Shown here: positions 1 through 11,900 of the stretch, piece after piece | Position numbering within the stretch: position 1 is the stretch's first letter | Layout: each line of letters opens with the position of its first letter | Source of the DNA: Tetraselmis striata | Taxonomy: Eukaryota > Chlorophyta > Chlorodendrophyceae > Chlorodendrales > Chlorodendraceae | Direction: 5' to 3' | Length of the DNA stretch: 64,000 nucleotides | Assembly: GCA_006384855.1 (NCBI GenBank) | Contig: VCJN01003044.1 | Location: forward strand, 52,957 to 116,956 | Notes under the pieces: model-generated | What the model was told of the DNA's origin: nothing | The model's input: only the letters and a program-made list of their open reading frames with translations | Database searches by the model: none | Translations under genes and position numbers: made by a program

Positions 1-1
1 G

Positions 2-755
2 GGTGTGGAGGAGGCTCCCATGGTGGTGGAAGGGCAGGTGGCGGAGCCCTCTGCTCACGTCCCTGCTGCTGGCGAGCCCCCCCCCCCCCTGGCTCCTTGC
101 GCCGTTTCTCCAACCTGGCCGCTGTCCAGCTAGCGCGTAACATCCCACTTGCATCACCGCCCCGGCTCGGATGGTCATCGCATTGTCATCACGTGGCGGG
201 TGAATGCTGGGGCGGGGCGCAGCCTCGCGCATCCACTCTGCCCGGGGAGGAGGTCGCCAGTCCGTCGGTCGCTGGGTCGCACACGGGTGTCGGCCCCGAA
301 ACAACAGCACTGTGGATACGAACCCGCTCAACTTGGCACAGGGCAACGATGGACGGACCTTTATGGGAACTGCCTATCGGCAGCTGCACGCACCCCCAAT
401 CTGATGCTTGTGTTACGGGTTGTTACAGGTGCGCCAGCACCGGTACGTCTCGGTGCCCCCTCCCCTCTGACGGCGGCCCTGCCCTGGCTGCAGGCACCGC
501 CAAGGACGCAGAGGAAGAGGCGGCGACCACCCTGAGCTCCCCGGGCGATGGCGGCGGGGCGGAGGAGCCGGCCTCCGCAGACTCCCAGGAGGGCCAGTCC
601 TCGGGGCGGGAGCCGGAGGGTGGCGGGCAGGAGGCGGGCGGCGCGGCACACGGGGGGGGCGTTGCTGGGCGCTCGGCAGTAGGGGCCGGCCCAGATGCGG
701 AGGCGTCCCCCAGCGTGACGCCTCCGTGTGACGATGTGGCGCCGCCCGGGCCCAT
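2..755 (+). CDS. Acidic low-complexity exons, probably 5' part of the SAP-domain gene (partial)
   Basis: The window opens inside a reading frame (2-133) rich in Glu, Ala and Pro. A similar Glu/Ala/Gly-rich frame runs from an acceptor-like CTGCAG near 490 to a donor-like ATAG|GTGACC near 755; that frame stays open to a TGA at 876. Composition and strand match the 2203-3842 exon, so these are probably upstream exons of the same gene. No domain is visible and function is unknown. The alternative is the 3' end of a separate gene stopping at 876. Splice sites are inferred by eye; the low complexity makes coding status uncertain. Confidence 0.35.
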
Positions 756-1062
756 AGGTGACCATCCCGCCCTGCTGCACCCGCCGTCACGCCATGCGCC
801 CAAAGTCCGCCGTTTGGGCAGCCACCCGGCGTTCCGTTGGATGCCGCTTACTTTGCTGCACAGCTGCGGTAGTTGATAAATTATAGCGACTACGGGTATG
901 CACCGCCATACTTCATACGAGGCGGGAACCGGGCGTACGGCAGCATAGTTCTACTCTCGTAAAGTACCAGTAGTCGCGTGCGAGTATCGGGTAGTCGTAA
1001 TGTGCTGTAATACGGGTACGTGGGTGTACGATAACTGCACTTGTACGCAAGTGGTAATCTAA

Positions 1063-1333
1063 GGGGGGCAGCAAGCGGCGAGCGCCTCACGCCGCCTGCC
1101 TGGTTTCGGCTGTCGGCCATCAGGAGCGGCGCCTCCGCCGGAGTACAGCCGCCGGACGGTCGTCACGCTGAAGGAGGAGCTGCGCGCGCGGGGGCTGCCG
1201 GTGTCGGGGCGCAAGAGCGAGCTGGTGGCGCGGCTGGAGGCGGCGGACAGCGGCAGCGTCCCGTGCGGCGACGATGTGGGCGATGCGGCGGTCGGCGGTG
1301 CGGTGGAGGCGGCAGGCGGCGCGCCGTCCCTGG
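1063..1333 (+). CDS. SAP-domain exon
   Basis: The frame is open from 1063 (after a TAA at 1060) and encodes a textbook SAP motif at about 1156-1245: TVVTLKEELRARGLPVSGRK followed by SELVARLEAA. SAP is a two-helix module that binds AT-rich or scaffold-attached DNA in nuclear proteins. An acceptor-like GGGGGCAG precedes it (ends about 1070) and a donor CTGG|GTGAGC follows at about 1333. The next good acceptor in phase is near 2202, so the exon probably splices to the long acidic exon, across an intron holding a SINE and a C-run. The start codon of the gene is not identified. Confidence 0.6.
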
Positions 1334-2202
1334 GTGAGCGCCGCCCCTTGCCCTGCCTGCCATCCGCAGCACGAGACACCCGTGCCGGGACGAAACTTGT
1401 GCTTGAGGGATCCGGACCGCATATGTTCGTCGGCAGTTGAGGTGGCCGGAGCCGTAGCAGTGTAAGTGAAGCTCGTTAGAATACTCTGCCGTGGAGCGAT
1501 GCGCCGACCGACGCGATGTGGCCGAGCAAGGCATTGTTTTCGCGAGGTCCCACGCGCCGACAGTAAAGTAAAGTTCGACCCAGCTCATTGGGCGAAGACC
1601 CCCCCAACACTCGACCTCTTACGCCAAGTGTAGTCGTGGGTCTGTCATATGTTGGACCACTGCGCCATTCGAACTCCGAAGGGCTAAAGCATTCGACCCC
1701 GGGACACATCTCGGTCTATATTGCCCTCACCGGGACAACCGGGAATCGAACCGGGGACCTCTTGTACATGAGACCTCCGCTCTGCTGAGCGGACATGCGA
1801 GGCCTGGATGTTGGTGATACATTGGTTCTTGATGCGGATGCTCAGCCAAGTTCCTCGCCGTGCCCGCCATGTGGCTACACGTGGCGACTAGTTGTTCGCT
1901 GGTTGTCGGTCGGGACCTTCTTGATGCCCAAAGTCCTCCGCCCCTCCCCCCCCCCCCCACCCCCCCCCCCCCCCCCCAAAAAAATAAACGACAACAACCG
2001 GACCAGCTGTAGGCAAATTTATTGTTCATGACTCATGAGATTAGATGACTGATTTCCCAGCTAACACATCCCGGGGATCAGAAACACGGTGAGTGTACCG
2101 TCGCTTGTAGTGGCGGCTGTCGCTTGGAGCTCACTGGCAGGCAGGCTGACGCAGAGTGCCCCCCCCCCCCCCCCCCCTCCACCACCCCCCTGGCGCTCTC
2201 AG
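1334..2202 (+). other. Presumed intron of SAP gene with C-runs
   Basis: No coding signal was found. The stretch holds SINE copy A and C-runs at about 1947-1977 and 2160-2177. The second C-run is followed by the acceptor GCGCTCTCAG that opens the next exon. Confidence 0.4.
1562..1796 (-). repeat. tRNA-headed SINE, copy A
   Basis: On the minus strand the 5' end looks like a tRNA: a D-arm/A-box-like CCGCTCAGCAGAGCGG, then a T-arm/B-box CCCCGGTTCGATTCCCGG. A non-tRNA body follows (AGGGCAATAT, TGTCCCGGGG, TTAGCCCTTCGG), and the 3' end is GAACTTTACTTTACTG. The same head, body and tail recur at 52.4 kb and 54.1 kb. The anticodon stem does not pair well, so this is a SINE and not a tRNA gene. It lies in the presumed intron of the SAP gene. 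Confidence 0.75.
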
Positions 2203-3842
2203 GCGCGGCGCCCCTAGAGGAAGAGCATGCCGATCCTGGCCCCCTCTACGCCGCCACGCCCGCCGATGCCGCTGCAGCGGAGGCGGGCGGGGGCGAGGGC
2301 CAGGACACGGTAGCCGACGGCGGCGCTGTGGCTGCCGAGGGGGAGGGCCCAGGGGTTGGGAGCCCTGCCGGCGCCTCGTCGCCCCCCGACGCGCGCCCCT
2401 CACCCACCGACGGGCTCCCTGGACCTCCTCGAGAGGGGCCGCTTGCAAAGGTGGGCGGCACCGGAAGCCGTGAGCGTGTCGGGCCCGCACCTCACGCCGC
2501 CCCGGTTGTGGTGCCCCGCCGGGCGAGCCCTGATTCGGTTGAAGGTGGGGAGGCGGAGGCGGCGGCGGAGGATGCCGCGGCTCTGGGCGCGCGTGGCGGC
2601 GGCGATTACGCCCACGCGGCAGTGGCGGCGGAGGAAGGCGCAGAGGCGGCTGTGGAGGCGCCCGCGGCAGTGGGTCCCTCGGAGGAGGCGGCTATGCCGC
2701 AACCTGAGGAGGCCGCCACGGATGAGTTTGTGGGTGCGGAGGTGGCCGGGATCGAGACCGGCGCAGCCGGGACGGTGGAGTGTATGGTGGAGGGCGAGGC
2801 CTCAATGCCGGGTGTGTCGGTGGCATCGCCGGAGGAGTCCGAACTCTCCAACACGCCTCCTGTCACGGCTGCCTTCAAGTTCAGCTTTGCGCTCGCGGAG
2901 ACCCCGGCGACTCCGGCGGAGGAGGCGGTGGGGAGGGCGGAGGAAGGCGAGGTGCGGCGGCTCAAGAGGCGCCGCATCTCGTGGGGGGACATGGTGCTGT
3001 CGCCCGGTGCGGCCCTGGAACACGTGCGAGAGATCCCCAACACGACGGACGAGCAAGAGGAGGAGGGCGGCGACGGCGTGGGGGCACGGCCGGAGTACCG
3101 CCCTCCGGCGCCCCGCGTGGAGTGGCTCACGATGGGGGGGAGTTGGGTCAAGGTGGGGCGAGGCTGGCACCGCCACCGCCTGCGGCTGCCGTGGCCGTCG
3201 CAACGCCGAAAGAGGCGGTCGGTGGCTTCGTTGGCGGCGGCGGACGTATCTGCGGAGGAGAGGCATCAAGGAGAGGTTGTTGGCCCTTCAGAAATGTCTA
3301 CATGGATGGACGGCGTGGGCATGGAGGTGACGCGGGGACGCGGGCGTGCGAGGTCGGACCAAGGGCTTGGCCCTATGGAGGTTGATCTACACCAAGAGGG
3401 GGATGGTCAAGACGGCGATGATGATGAAAAACCAAATGAAGAAACACCCGTTGAAGAAGATGAGGAGGAGGAGGAGGAAGAGGAGGAGGAAGATCCACCG
3501 GAGGCGCTTGTTGATGCGGGCGTTGTTGAACAGCTTGCGGAGGAGGATGTTGGGGAGGCGGTCATGGACATGCCTGGTGAAGCCAAGGAGCCGGTAGCAG
3601 AGGCTACGGAAGTCGTCGATTTGGCCTCGCAGCTCCAGTCGCAATCGGAAGCGGAGACGGCATCGGAAGCAGTCCCGCCTGGGGTAGTGGCGCCGTCGCG
3701 CCATGCAAGGGCGCGAGCAGAGGCGCGGGCTCGGCGGCACCGGGCAGCGCTGGCGTGGCGTTACCGAGGTGCGGTGATCCGGTGCATCACACACAACGCG
3801 CGCAAGCGCCTCATGCTCTCGCAGCTGCTCCCGCCCCACTGA
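2203..3842 (+). CDS. Long acidic exon of the SAP gene with PP1-docking-like motif; C-terminus
   Basis: About 545 codons with no stop, ending at TGA 3840-3842. The frame extends further 5' to about 2124, but the segment before the CTCAG at 2202 is a C-run intron tail. The product is Glu/Ala/Gly-rich, with a pure Asp/Glu stretch near 3420-3490 and an Arg-rich C-terminus. One non-repetitive patch at about 2960-3045 reads KRRRISWGDMVL then EHVREI. RISW fits the RVxF-type PP1-binding consensus, and a Trp-Gly-Asp...VREI context is familiar from PNUTS-like regulators. With the SAP domain this suggests a chromatin-bound phosphatase-targeting protein, but that is inference from short motifs. Confidence 0.5.
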
Positions 3843-4206
3843 ACATGCACCTAGAGCTGGTGGAGGTAGTGCCATCCTTGACTCCCAAATGCATTCGCTC
3901 GTGTAGCCGGAGCTGTTGCATCGGCTGCCATTGTGCGGATGCAACCTACTGGCATTGAGCAGCAGTGTGCAACAGTGTCTTGTCACCTGGCCGCTCGCAT
4001 ACTACGATTCGCATTGAGCGCGCCCATAAATCCCATGGCGTTGCCGCCCAGCCAGGCAAGCCACCCGGTCTGGCGGACAGTGGGGTATGTCCATAGAGCA
4101 ACTCGGCTTGAGCAGTGGACAACAGCAGGTCAGCATGTTGTTCTTCAATTTTGGGAGCTATATCCGGACAGGCGCCCGTCTGCCGCCAATACCGTTTGAA
4201 TCCAAC
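3843..4206. other. Intergenic, nothing recognised
   Basis: 3' flank of the acidic gene. No gene or repeat seen before the minisatellite begins. Confidence 0.3.
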
Positions 4207-5446
4207 GTCTTCAAGGTCAGCATGGTAGGATTCGCAGCCAGCAAGCAACCGGGGAATCAGAGCTCGGAGCCTAGTCCCAAAGCGTCTTCCTCACCATCCA
4301 TCGGCCGGTCGAATCCCTCCTCTCATCCACTACCTAGAAACACGACATTGTCCCTACACACATCACACCCAAATGCCTTGCCCCTAATAGTATACCATTG
4401 TAGGATTGTAGTGTGCGTGCATTGTAGGATTCGCAGCCAGCAAGGAAATCAGAGCTCGGAGCCCAGTACCCCACCTCTAAGGGCCTTCCCATGTCAATGC
4501 CTCACCACCTCTTGGCCAGTCCAGTCCCTCCTCCCATCAACTACCTAGGAGCACGACATTGCCCCTATACATATAACACCCAAATGCCTTGCCCCTAATA
4601 GTAGACCATTGTAGGATTGTAGCGTGTCTTGCCCCTAATAGTAGACCATTGTAGGATTGTAGCGTGTCTTGCCCCTAATAGTAGACCATTGTAGGATTGT
4701 AGCGTGTCTTGCCCCTAATAGTAGACCATTGTAGGATTGTAGCGTGCCTTGCCCCTAATAGTAGACCATTGTAGGATTGTAGCGTGCCTTGCCCCTAATA
4801 GTAGACCATTGTAGGATTGTAGTATGTGTGCATTGCAGGATTCACAGCCAGCAAGGAAATCAGAGCTCGGAGCCTAGTACCCAAACCTCTAAGGATCTTC
4901 CCGTGCCAATACCTCACCATCCATCGGCCAGTCAAATCCCTCCTCCCATCAACTACCTAGGAGCACTACACTGTCCCTACACAGATGACACCCAAATGCC
5001 TTGCCCCTAATAGTATACCATTGTAGGATTGTAGCGTGTGTGCATTGTAGGATTCGCAGCCAGCAAGCAACCGGGAAAATCAGAGCTCGGAGCCTAGTAC
5101 CCAAACCTCTAAGGATCTTCCCGTGCCAATACCTCACCATCCATCGGCCAGTCAAATCCCTCCTCCCATCAACTACCTAGGAGCACTACACTGTCCCTAC
5201 ACAGATGACACCCAAATGCCTTGCCCCTAATAGTATACCATTGTAGGATTGTAGCGTGTGTGCATTGTAGGATTCGCAGCCAGCAAGCAACCGGGAAAAT
5301 CAGAGCTCGGAGCCTAGTACCCAAACCTCTAAGGATTTCCCGTGTCAATACCTCACCATCCATCGGCCGGTCGAATCCCTCCTCCCATCAACTACCTAGG
5401 AGCACGACACTGTCCCTGCACACATCACACCCAAATGCCTTGCTCG
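4207..5446. repeat. Tandem repeat array, ~210-220 bp unit
   Basis: Five head-to-tail copies of a unit containing TTGCCCCTAATAGTA, CATTGTAGGATTCGCAGCC, AATCAGAGCTCGGAGCC and CCATCGGCC. TTGCCCC anchors fall at 4378, 4589, 4789, 5001 and 5221, giving steps of 211, 200 (including a nested expansion), 212 and 220. The two last full copies are nearly identical, indicating recent amplification. Confidence 0.85.
4588..4827. repeat. Nested 40-bp tandem repeat, 6 copies
   Basis: Inside one 210-bp unit a 40-bp subsegment (CTTGCCCCTAATAGTAGACC plus CATTGTAGGATTGTAGCGTG) is repeated six times at exactly 40-bp spacing (CTT at 4588, 4628, 4668, 4708, 4748, 4788). Copies differ only at one or two positions. 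Confidence 0.9.
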
Positions 5447-5449
5447 GTG

Positions 5450-5894
5450 TTCAGATACGGTGCCATGAATGCTGGCCTTCAGAGGGCTGCACGCTACGCA
5501 CTATAAAAAAAGTGGACCCTATGCGGGTTCGTGCCGCCGGGCCGTATTGAGACAGCTGGCCTGTTTAGCATGAAAGACGGAGCGGGAACAAAGGTGTAAG
5601 AACTTTCAAGTTTCTAAACTTCACATTGCCGGGAACGTAGTGGTATAGTTTCCTTCGTTGACCCGACCGCGCGCTACACCGGGGTGAGTAGCACATCATT
5701 GCCCTTGCGACGCAATTGACAATCTAGTAGTAGTAGTATCACCATGGCGCATCTCATAGGCACCACATCGTCGTGGAGACTAAACGCGAGACAAGCTTAA
5801 CCGGTTTGGGGCAACGAGGAGTCCCTTGCCGCGCAGCTAGCCGCGATGGGCGGCCAGGAAGCTCCGCTGACGGGGGCAGGTGTCCAGAGGAGCG
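5450..5894. other. Intergenic, nothing recognised
   Basis: Unique sequence with no convincing exon; contains a short TAG repeat near 5727. Confidence 0.3.
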
Positions 5895-6259
5895 CTACCC
5901 GGTCTCCCGGCGCCCGCGCTTGCGCGTCTCGCCCGCCGTCTGCGGGGTCACCGGCCCCGGCAGGCCGCCCATTGGCGGCGCCGGTGGCCCCCCCTCGCGG
6001 TGTCGAGGGTCGCGCTGCTGTAGGAAGGCCATCTCGTCGCGCTCCAAGTGAATTCCGAGCACCTCCATCAGTGCCTTGGAGCTTGCCTGCACATCCCCCT
6101 CTCCGTCCCTCCTCTCCTCCTCCTCCTCCGCCGCCTCCGCCTCCTCCTCCTCCTCCGCCGCCGCCTCCTCCGCCTGCACCTCTTTCGCTTCCGCCTCCGC
6201 TCCCGCCCCAGGGTCCTTGCACCCCTCGTCCCATCCACCATCAACCAAAGAGTCCTCCG
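5895..6259 (-). CDS. Candidate minus-strand exon, Glu/Ala-rich (possible C-terminus of coiled-coil gene)
   Basis: On the minus strand an acceptor GCTTGTGCAG opens a frame with DGGWDEGCKDPG, then a long Glu/Ala-rich (GAGGCG-type) stretch, then a normal-looking helix (SSKALMEVLGIHLERDEMAF) and a Pro/Gly/Arg tail stopping at 5895. The plus strand of the same DNA gives only Pro/Ser/Leu homopolymers. Weak evidence: no family recognised. It could be the last exon of the gene suggested by the exons at 8.6, 11.9 and 13.1 kb. Confidence 0.3.
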
Positions 6260-6309
6260 CTGCACAAGCGACCGTAGCAACGTGCGGTTTAGTAGCACAT
6301 AGTGCATGT

Positions 6310-7405
6310 GCTCATCACACAGGAACGGTCAGCAGGCTGCCGCTCCAGCCGCGCGTTTGGGGCAGAGGATTGAGCTTGCAATAGAGCTCAAAGAGTATAA
6401 ATGTGTATTACATGCCGCTGATATCAGTGCATTACCTATGCATCTGTCTCAAAGTTGCCGATGCCTAAAAACCTAGCCCGCTGATCAGCAGTATCGTCAT
6501 TGCAAGGAGTTGGTGTGTGACCACAGTATTCAATGAAACGTTCACACGTGCTTGTTTCGACTATGAACGTTCCTTAGAGACTATCACATATGCGATGTGC
6601 GAAAGTTTGGATGCCGACACGGCAATAATAACACTGCAAATGAAAACCCGCCCTGCCTACGAGACGTCAAATGTACACCAAACAACCCCTGCAGCATATC
6701 TATGGGGAATGTTCCCATAGGCTGCATGCACCCTCAACTTGAGACTTGTGAAAAGGGTTCTGACGGGTGCGCCGGCATCCTTACACTGATTCCTAGGAGG
6801 ATTTCGTTTTACTTGACGCTGGATAACCAATAAGCAACGCGTATGTACCGATATGTCTGCATCAATATGTATTCAGCTTCACGTAGGCGAGTTGCCCACA
6901 CCCGTTAAGAAAAAGCAGGCAGAATCGGCAGGTGACAGAACAGGTAAAACGGACGGTACCCGCGATCGATCGATCGCGACTTACCAATGCGGCATCGGTC
7001 TGGACGGCGTCGTCCAAAGACTGCTACGGGTTGAGCTGGGGGTACGGTCCGATCACCCGGATATGCCCGCACATCTCCGCGCGAGCTGACGTTGAACTAA
7101 ACGGTACACTATGACGCAGGGTCGGCCACTAGGAATACAGTAGAAAACGTGTTGAAGATAGTTTGGATTGTTTTGAAAGAAAAGTGAGAGATACAGCATC
7201 TTGGCCGCATTGCCGAAAGGGCCAAGTGCATTGTTTGAGTTCGTATTGTCCATTCTTGACTGTGGATAACATAACGTACAGTTCTCACGCCCGGTAATCC
7301 CTTACGCGCAATCGACGATGATATAATGATTTGACGACTACCGATTTTCACACCTGTTGTGGCAATCCTCGCTCTTCTTCGCGTGTTTTCGATACAAGCG
7401 GTGTA
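6310..7405. other. Intergenic or intronic, nothing recognised
   Basis: No exon supported. A short GATCGATCGATCG palindromic run sits near 6963. Confidence 0.3.
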
Positions 7406-8475
7406 CCGGGGACACGGAATGCGCTAGAAAGGTGGCAAAACACTACGGCTCGTCGTCCACGCCAGGGGGAAAGGATCGCCACTTGTGTTTATGGATAGCA
7501 AATTGCTATCACAGTGCTATCAGTGTCCTGCCATCACAAGCCATATCACCATCACATCACCATCGCTACAAGACCATCACAAGCCACAACGCCATATCAC
7601 ATCACAAGACATATGGCTATGTGGCGTGACAGGTGACAGGTGACAGCTCGATTTGGAGCTGACAATGATGATGATGATGGACCTGAAGCACGGAGCCCGC
7701 GATGCGTGCTTCCAGGTTTTACACGCCATTACGCGCGTCTCGGCATAACTACGTCCATTCCCCAAACGACGGGCATCGTATTTGGATATCGGCGACTTCG
7801 GCGACTATCGGTGGAAACCCATGCTTAAGTGGTGGGCATCCTCACTTTCATGTGTGTTTGATACTACACATTTTCGATGTAAATGACGCACCGGCGACAC
7901 GGAATGCGCTAGAATGGTGGCAAAACACTACGGCTCGTCGTTTTCGCCGGGGGAGGGGGGGGGGGGGGGGGGGGAATCGCCCCCTGCGTACGCGCTAGTA
8001 AGCGAATCACTATCACAGTGCTATCAGTGTCCTACCATCACAAGCCATATCACCATCACAACATCATCGCTACATTACTATCACAAGCCATAACGCCACA
8101 TCACATCACAAGACATATGGCTATATGGCGTGACAGGTGACAGGTGACAGCTCCATTTGGAGCTGACGATGATGATGATGATGATGGACCTGAAGCAGGG
8201 AGCCTGCGATGCGTGCTTCCAGGTTTCACACGCCATTACGCGCGTCTCGGCATAACTACGTCCATTCCCCAAACAACGGGCATCGTATTTGGATATCGGC
8301 GACTTCGGCGACCATCGGTGGAAACCCATGCTTATGTGGTGGGCATCCTCACTTTCATGTGTGTTTGATACCACACATTTTCGATGTAAATGACGCACCG
8401 GCGACACGGAATGCGCTAGAATGGTGGCAAAACACTACGGCTCGTCGTTTTCGCCGGGGGGAAAGGATCGCCCCC
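7406..8475. repeat. ~0.5-kb tandem duplication (two copies plus a third start)
   Basis: The marker GACACGGAATGCGCTAGAA occurs at 7411, 7896 and 8403, giving periods of 485 and 507 bp. Each unit contains a CATCAC-rich stretch, a GATGATGATG run of varying length, and the segment TTCCAGG to CACGCCATTACGCGCGTCTC. The copies are about 90% identical by eye. A G-run interrupts the second junction at about 7949-7974. Confidence 0.85.
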
Positions 8476-8619
8476 TGCGCCCCCTGCCCCATGCCAAAGT
8501 AGGGCGATCAATTCGCAAGCTGGGCCGGGGGGGGGGGGGGGGGGGGGGGGGGGAGGGGGGGGGGGGTGCTCCGTCCCAACGGCACTGTCCCCCTCTTCAC
8601 GAGCGGCGGAGGGAATCAC

Positions 8620-8941
8620 CTTGGCGCGCAGCCTCCGTCCCTTCCTGCCGGCGCGTATCCTGTCTGCCGCACAGGCTGACTGCGTCCGCCGTGTCCGCGG
8701 CGGTAGCGGCCTCGTCGATGGCTTCATGGCGTGGCGCGGAGCCGCTGCTGCTGCCGCTGCCGGGCGGGGTCTCCCCGCCGGCCGACCCCTCCCACACCGC
8801 CTCCACGTCCAGCAGCACGTCCAGCAGCCCCTGCTGCATCGCCTGCATCGCCGCCTCCACGCGCCGCCGGCGCGCCCTCTCCCCCACCAGCTCCTGGCTC
8901 ACCTTCTCCAGCAGGCGCCCCGCGTCCTGGAAGCGCTGCGA
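8620..8941 (-). CDS. Candidate minus-strand coiled-coil exon
   Basis: Between an acceptor CGTGTGCGCAG (ends 8942) and a donor CAAG|GTGATT (8619), the minus strand encodes about 107 residues. They start SQRFQDAGRLLEKVSQELVG and continue with an Arg-rich heptad-like helix and a Gly/Ser/Ala linker. The helix has good coiled-coil character (Leu spacing in LLEKVSQEL, GLLDVLLDVEAVWE). No family recognised. A 32-nt G-rich run immediately 3' (8525-8567) behaves like the intronic C-runs of other minus-strand genes here. Confidence 0.4.
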
Positions 8942-11900
8942 CTGCGCACACGTGTCCACAACAGCGGCGCAACCGCCCAGCCGTCTTCAGGGAGCTGAAA
9001 TACGGGCTGCCACATGTAAAGGTGGAAATGCGCCTCGTTGCACATCATCAAGGCCCGCGGGGCGCTAAAATAACCACCACAGCAGACTCTCGGTACGGGC
9101 GCCCGCACATGCGCGGTGCTGATCGTACCGGAAGCAGCTCTGAATGATGAATTGAATGGCGGTATCAATGCGCTGGTACTGAGTATGCGGTTGTTGAGGC
9201 GCTGGTAATAGTGCTGAATTTGAGCCGCCCGTGTCGCATGCTGATGGTGATTTCAGTGCTACAGATCCACAAAGTGTTACTCTCTCATATTCGTGAAAAA
9301 GCATGATATGATATGATCTGTGCCTCGACGATACAAAGCATCATCAGCATGGTAGTCATGTACATGTTATCCACACCGGGGGCATATCTACACTTTCCAC
9401 AAAACGATTCGCGAAATCCGCTACGGAGCGCATAGTTAATGGCGGCGCAGAATGTAAATGAATATGCGGCGTTCTGCTTGATTTGCGTGAAACGTAATGT
9501 GATATCTGCACACTCCGTGGCATGTATCGCTCTTGCGTGTAGCATCACAAATAAACTGTACTTGAACGCCTATCCATGACAGTCATTACATAACTGCGGC
9601 ACATGCATCAGCAGCTCCAAGCAGTGGCATTGCCGCGACTGTGTCTCTGAAGCTTATTACATTCACGACAACAAACCTATTGACGACAACAAACTACTGT
9701 ACGTTATGTATACGTTCTCTGGTTTTGTCAGTAGATTTGCTGTCTTTAGCAGATATTGCTCACTTGAGGTCGGCGGCGGCGATGCCCGTATTCCCATGCG
9801 ATAGGGGCGATACAATGCGTACCCCTACGTGGCGCCGTTCGCGATGTGCGCAATACCATAGTAATCAACTGCCGCATTACCTCCTCGTCATATCCTGAGA
9901 ATGCGGCAGTCACACCCGGTAGAGAGACTTCAACAAAGGTGGTGTGCAGTGGTGGTGCAAAGACGAGAGACTTCAGTGTTTTGAGAGTAGAACCATAATG
10001 GTTATCACCACGCTTAACCATATGGCAGCATTGTATCGTACATTCATATACTCACCGTTGTCTCAGGTACACATTGTACTAGTACTCGTACACATAGTAC
10101 ATGTACAAAGTCGTAGTGTATCGTCCTCGTACAATTGTCGCAAACGTGCCTGACGATCGACGACCCTGCATATGAACATGAAAAAGGCCGTCGTCATCAT
10201 GATCGCAAAATAATAAAGCCCGAAAATGTCTGTCAATCCTAATATTATTGGGGGGTGGGCCAAAGGGGGGGGTGGGGGGGGGGGGCGATCAACTTTTAAC
10301 AATGACCGATGTCACCCCTGTTGTTTATGTTCATTCCAGCAAATGCGTTCAACCGGTCGGTACCCCCCTCCTTGTTATAGCTTCTGCATCTTCCGGATGT
10401 GATGGTAAAAATGCCAGCAGTTTTGATAATGTAACAATCTGCTGTTGCTGCTGAGCGGCCAGCAGTAGCAGGCGGTCCAACTGGAGCTCAGCGGCAAAAC
10501 ATTGGCATCACTTTAGGGGCAACTTCCTCACAGGCGCTACCAACAACGCACCGTTTGCGATATTAATGCAATTGTATCCATCAGCGCGGGGTATCCCGGC
10601 GGTCCTAGACACTCCAGATCCGCAGCTAGCCTAGCGGTGAGGGGCGGCTACCCCACCGCCGCTCCGGTCGGTGATACTGACATACGTGCCGGGCGATTGT
10701 GCAGCAGATGCGTCGGAATTCCGGCTGCAATAATCAGGGTGCTACTGCGAGGCTTTGATCAGCGGCGGCTGCGAGGTCTCCACCATCGAAATCGACGGCG
10801 GTTTACTGCCGCCCTGGCTGGCAGTCTGCTGGGTACGTGGGACTGCCAAAGGAGGTGACACAGTTGGGACACACGGATAGCCGCGATGGAGGGGGCGGGA
10901 TAGCCGCGATGCTGTTAAATCCACAATAATATACAAATTATATATTATTTGTATATTAATAATACAAATATACTTTCCCGCTTCCGGGATATTCCGGGCA
11001 TCGACCTCGCAGCACCCGGCTGACATCGCGGCACATCTCCGGACACACACCAGACATGTCTCGCTCATATGCGCCCGTACTTGTCGTCCATACCGGAATC
11101 ATGAATATGAGTTTTTTTCGTGACAAGTAAAAGGACTAGCGCAGTGACTGGCGACTAGTGTAAAACGTATCAGTGAGACACACATCGGACCACGAATCTC
11201 GCCGATATCGCGCGCCGCCGAAAACGGCCGCCTTAGCACTGCTTATTTGCATTATTGTCCTTGGTTATAAGGGCGTCCGTCCGGCCATTCTGTTTGCGGC
11301 TAAAGCTTTTGCCGTCCTCGTTCTGTCAAGTTGATATGTGTTATCGTACTAAATATCGTGGTGATGGGGCGGCTGTCTATCTGTAGCCGCAACCTACTGC
11401 TGGCGGAATCGCCATTCATCCATCGGATAATCATCAAACCGCAGCCTGCGCAGCGGGACACGGCCGTGGCACTGTCTAGGTTGTACCTGATGCGCAATGA
11501 GCCCAAGTGTTCTCGTCGCCCGCAGCGGCATCTGTATTATCTCTCGTACGATTGTGTCATATCATATAAGCAGCATGGGGGCTGTGTTGCCTTCATCGAA
11601 ATGTGGCCAAGGCAGGCAGTTGCTCGTTGATGCGTACAGCCGTTAGCTGTACAGACCCCAACACCCATGTGTCACAAATGACCCATATACATCACTTTAT
11701 TTTCGGATGTGTCCGACACTTCGCCTACCCCGACCGTGGAACTCGTGTCGAAGCTTAGAATACCTGACACGAAAGGGCGCCACAAAGGATATTGTAGCAA
11801 AACAGCCGCGAGGGCGTGCGTAGTTCAGCCTTTTGGTCTGTCGTCGCCAGTAAGGCCGAAGTAGCAAGCCGTGATATTGTGTCAAGCCGTGAATCATGGC

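Noticed and set aside
1740-1800. tRNA gene on the minus strand
   Set aside because: D- and T-arm boxes look right but the anticodon stem does not pair, no acceptor stem is evident, and the same block recurs with a conserved non-tRNA body elsewhere; called a SINE.
2131-2490. Antisense and alternate-frame Arg/Pro-rich ORFs across 2.1-3.4 kb
   Set aside because: Shadow frames of GC-rich acidic coding sequence; composition follows the codon shadow and no motifs are present.
4588-4827. CRISPR array
   Set aside because: Forty-bp units are directly adjacent with no unique spacers, in a eukaryotic nuclear context; it is a minisatellite.
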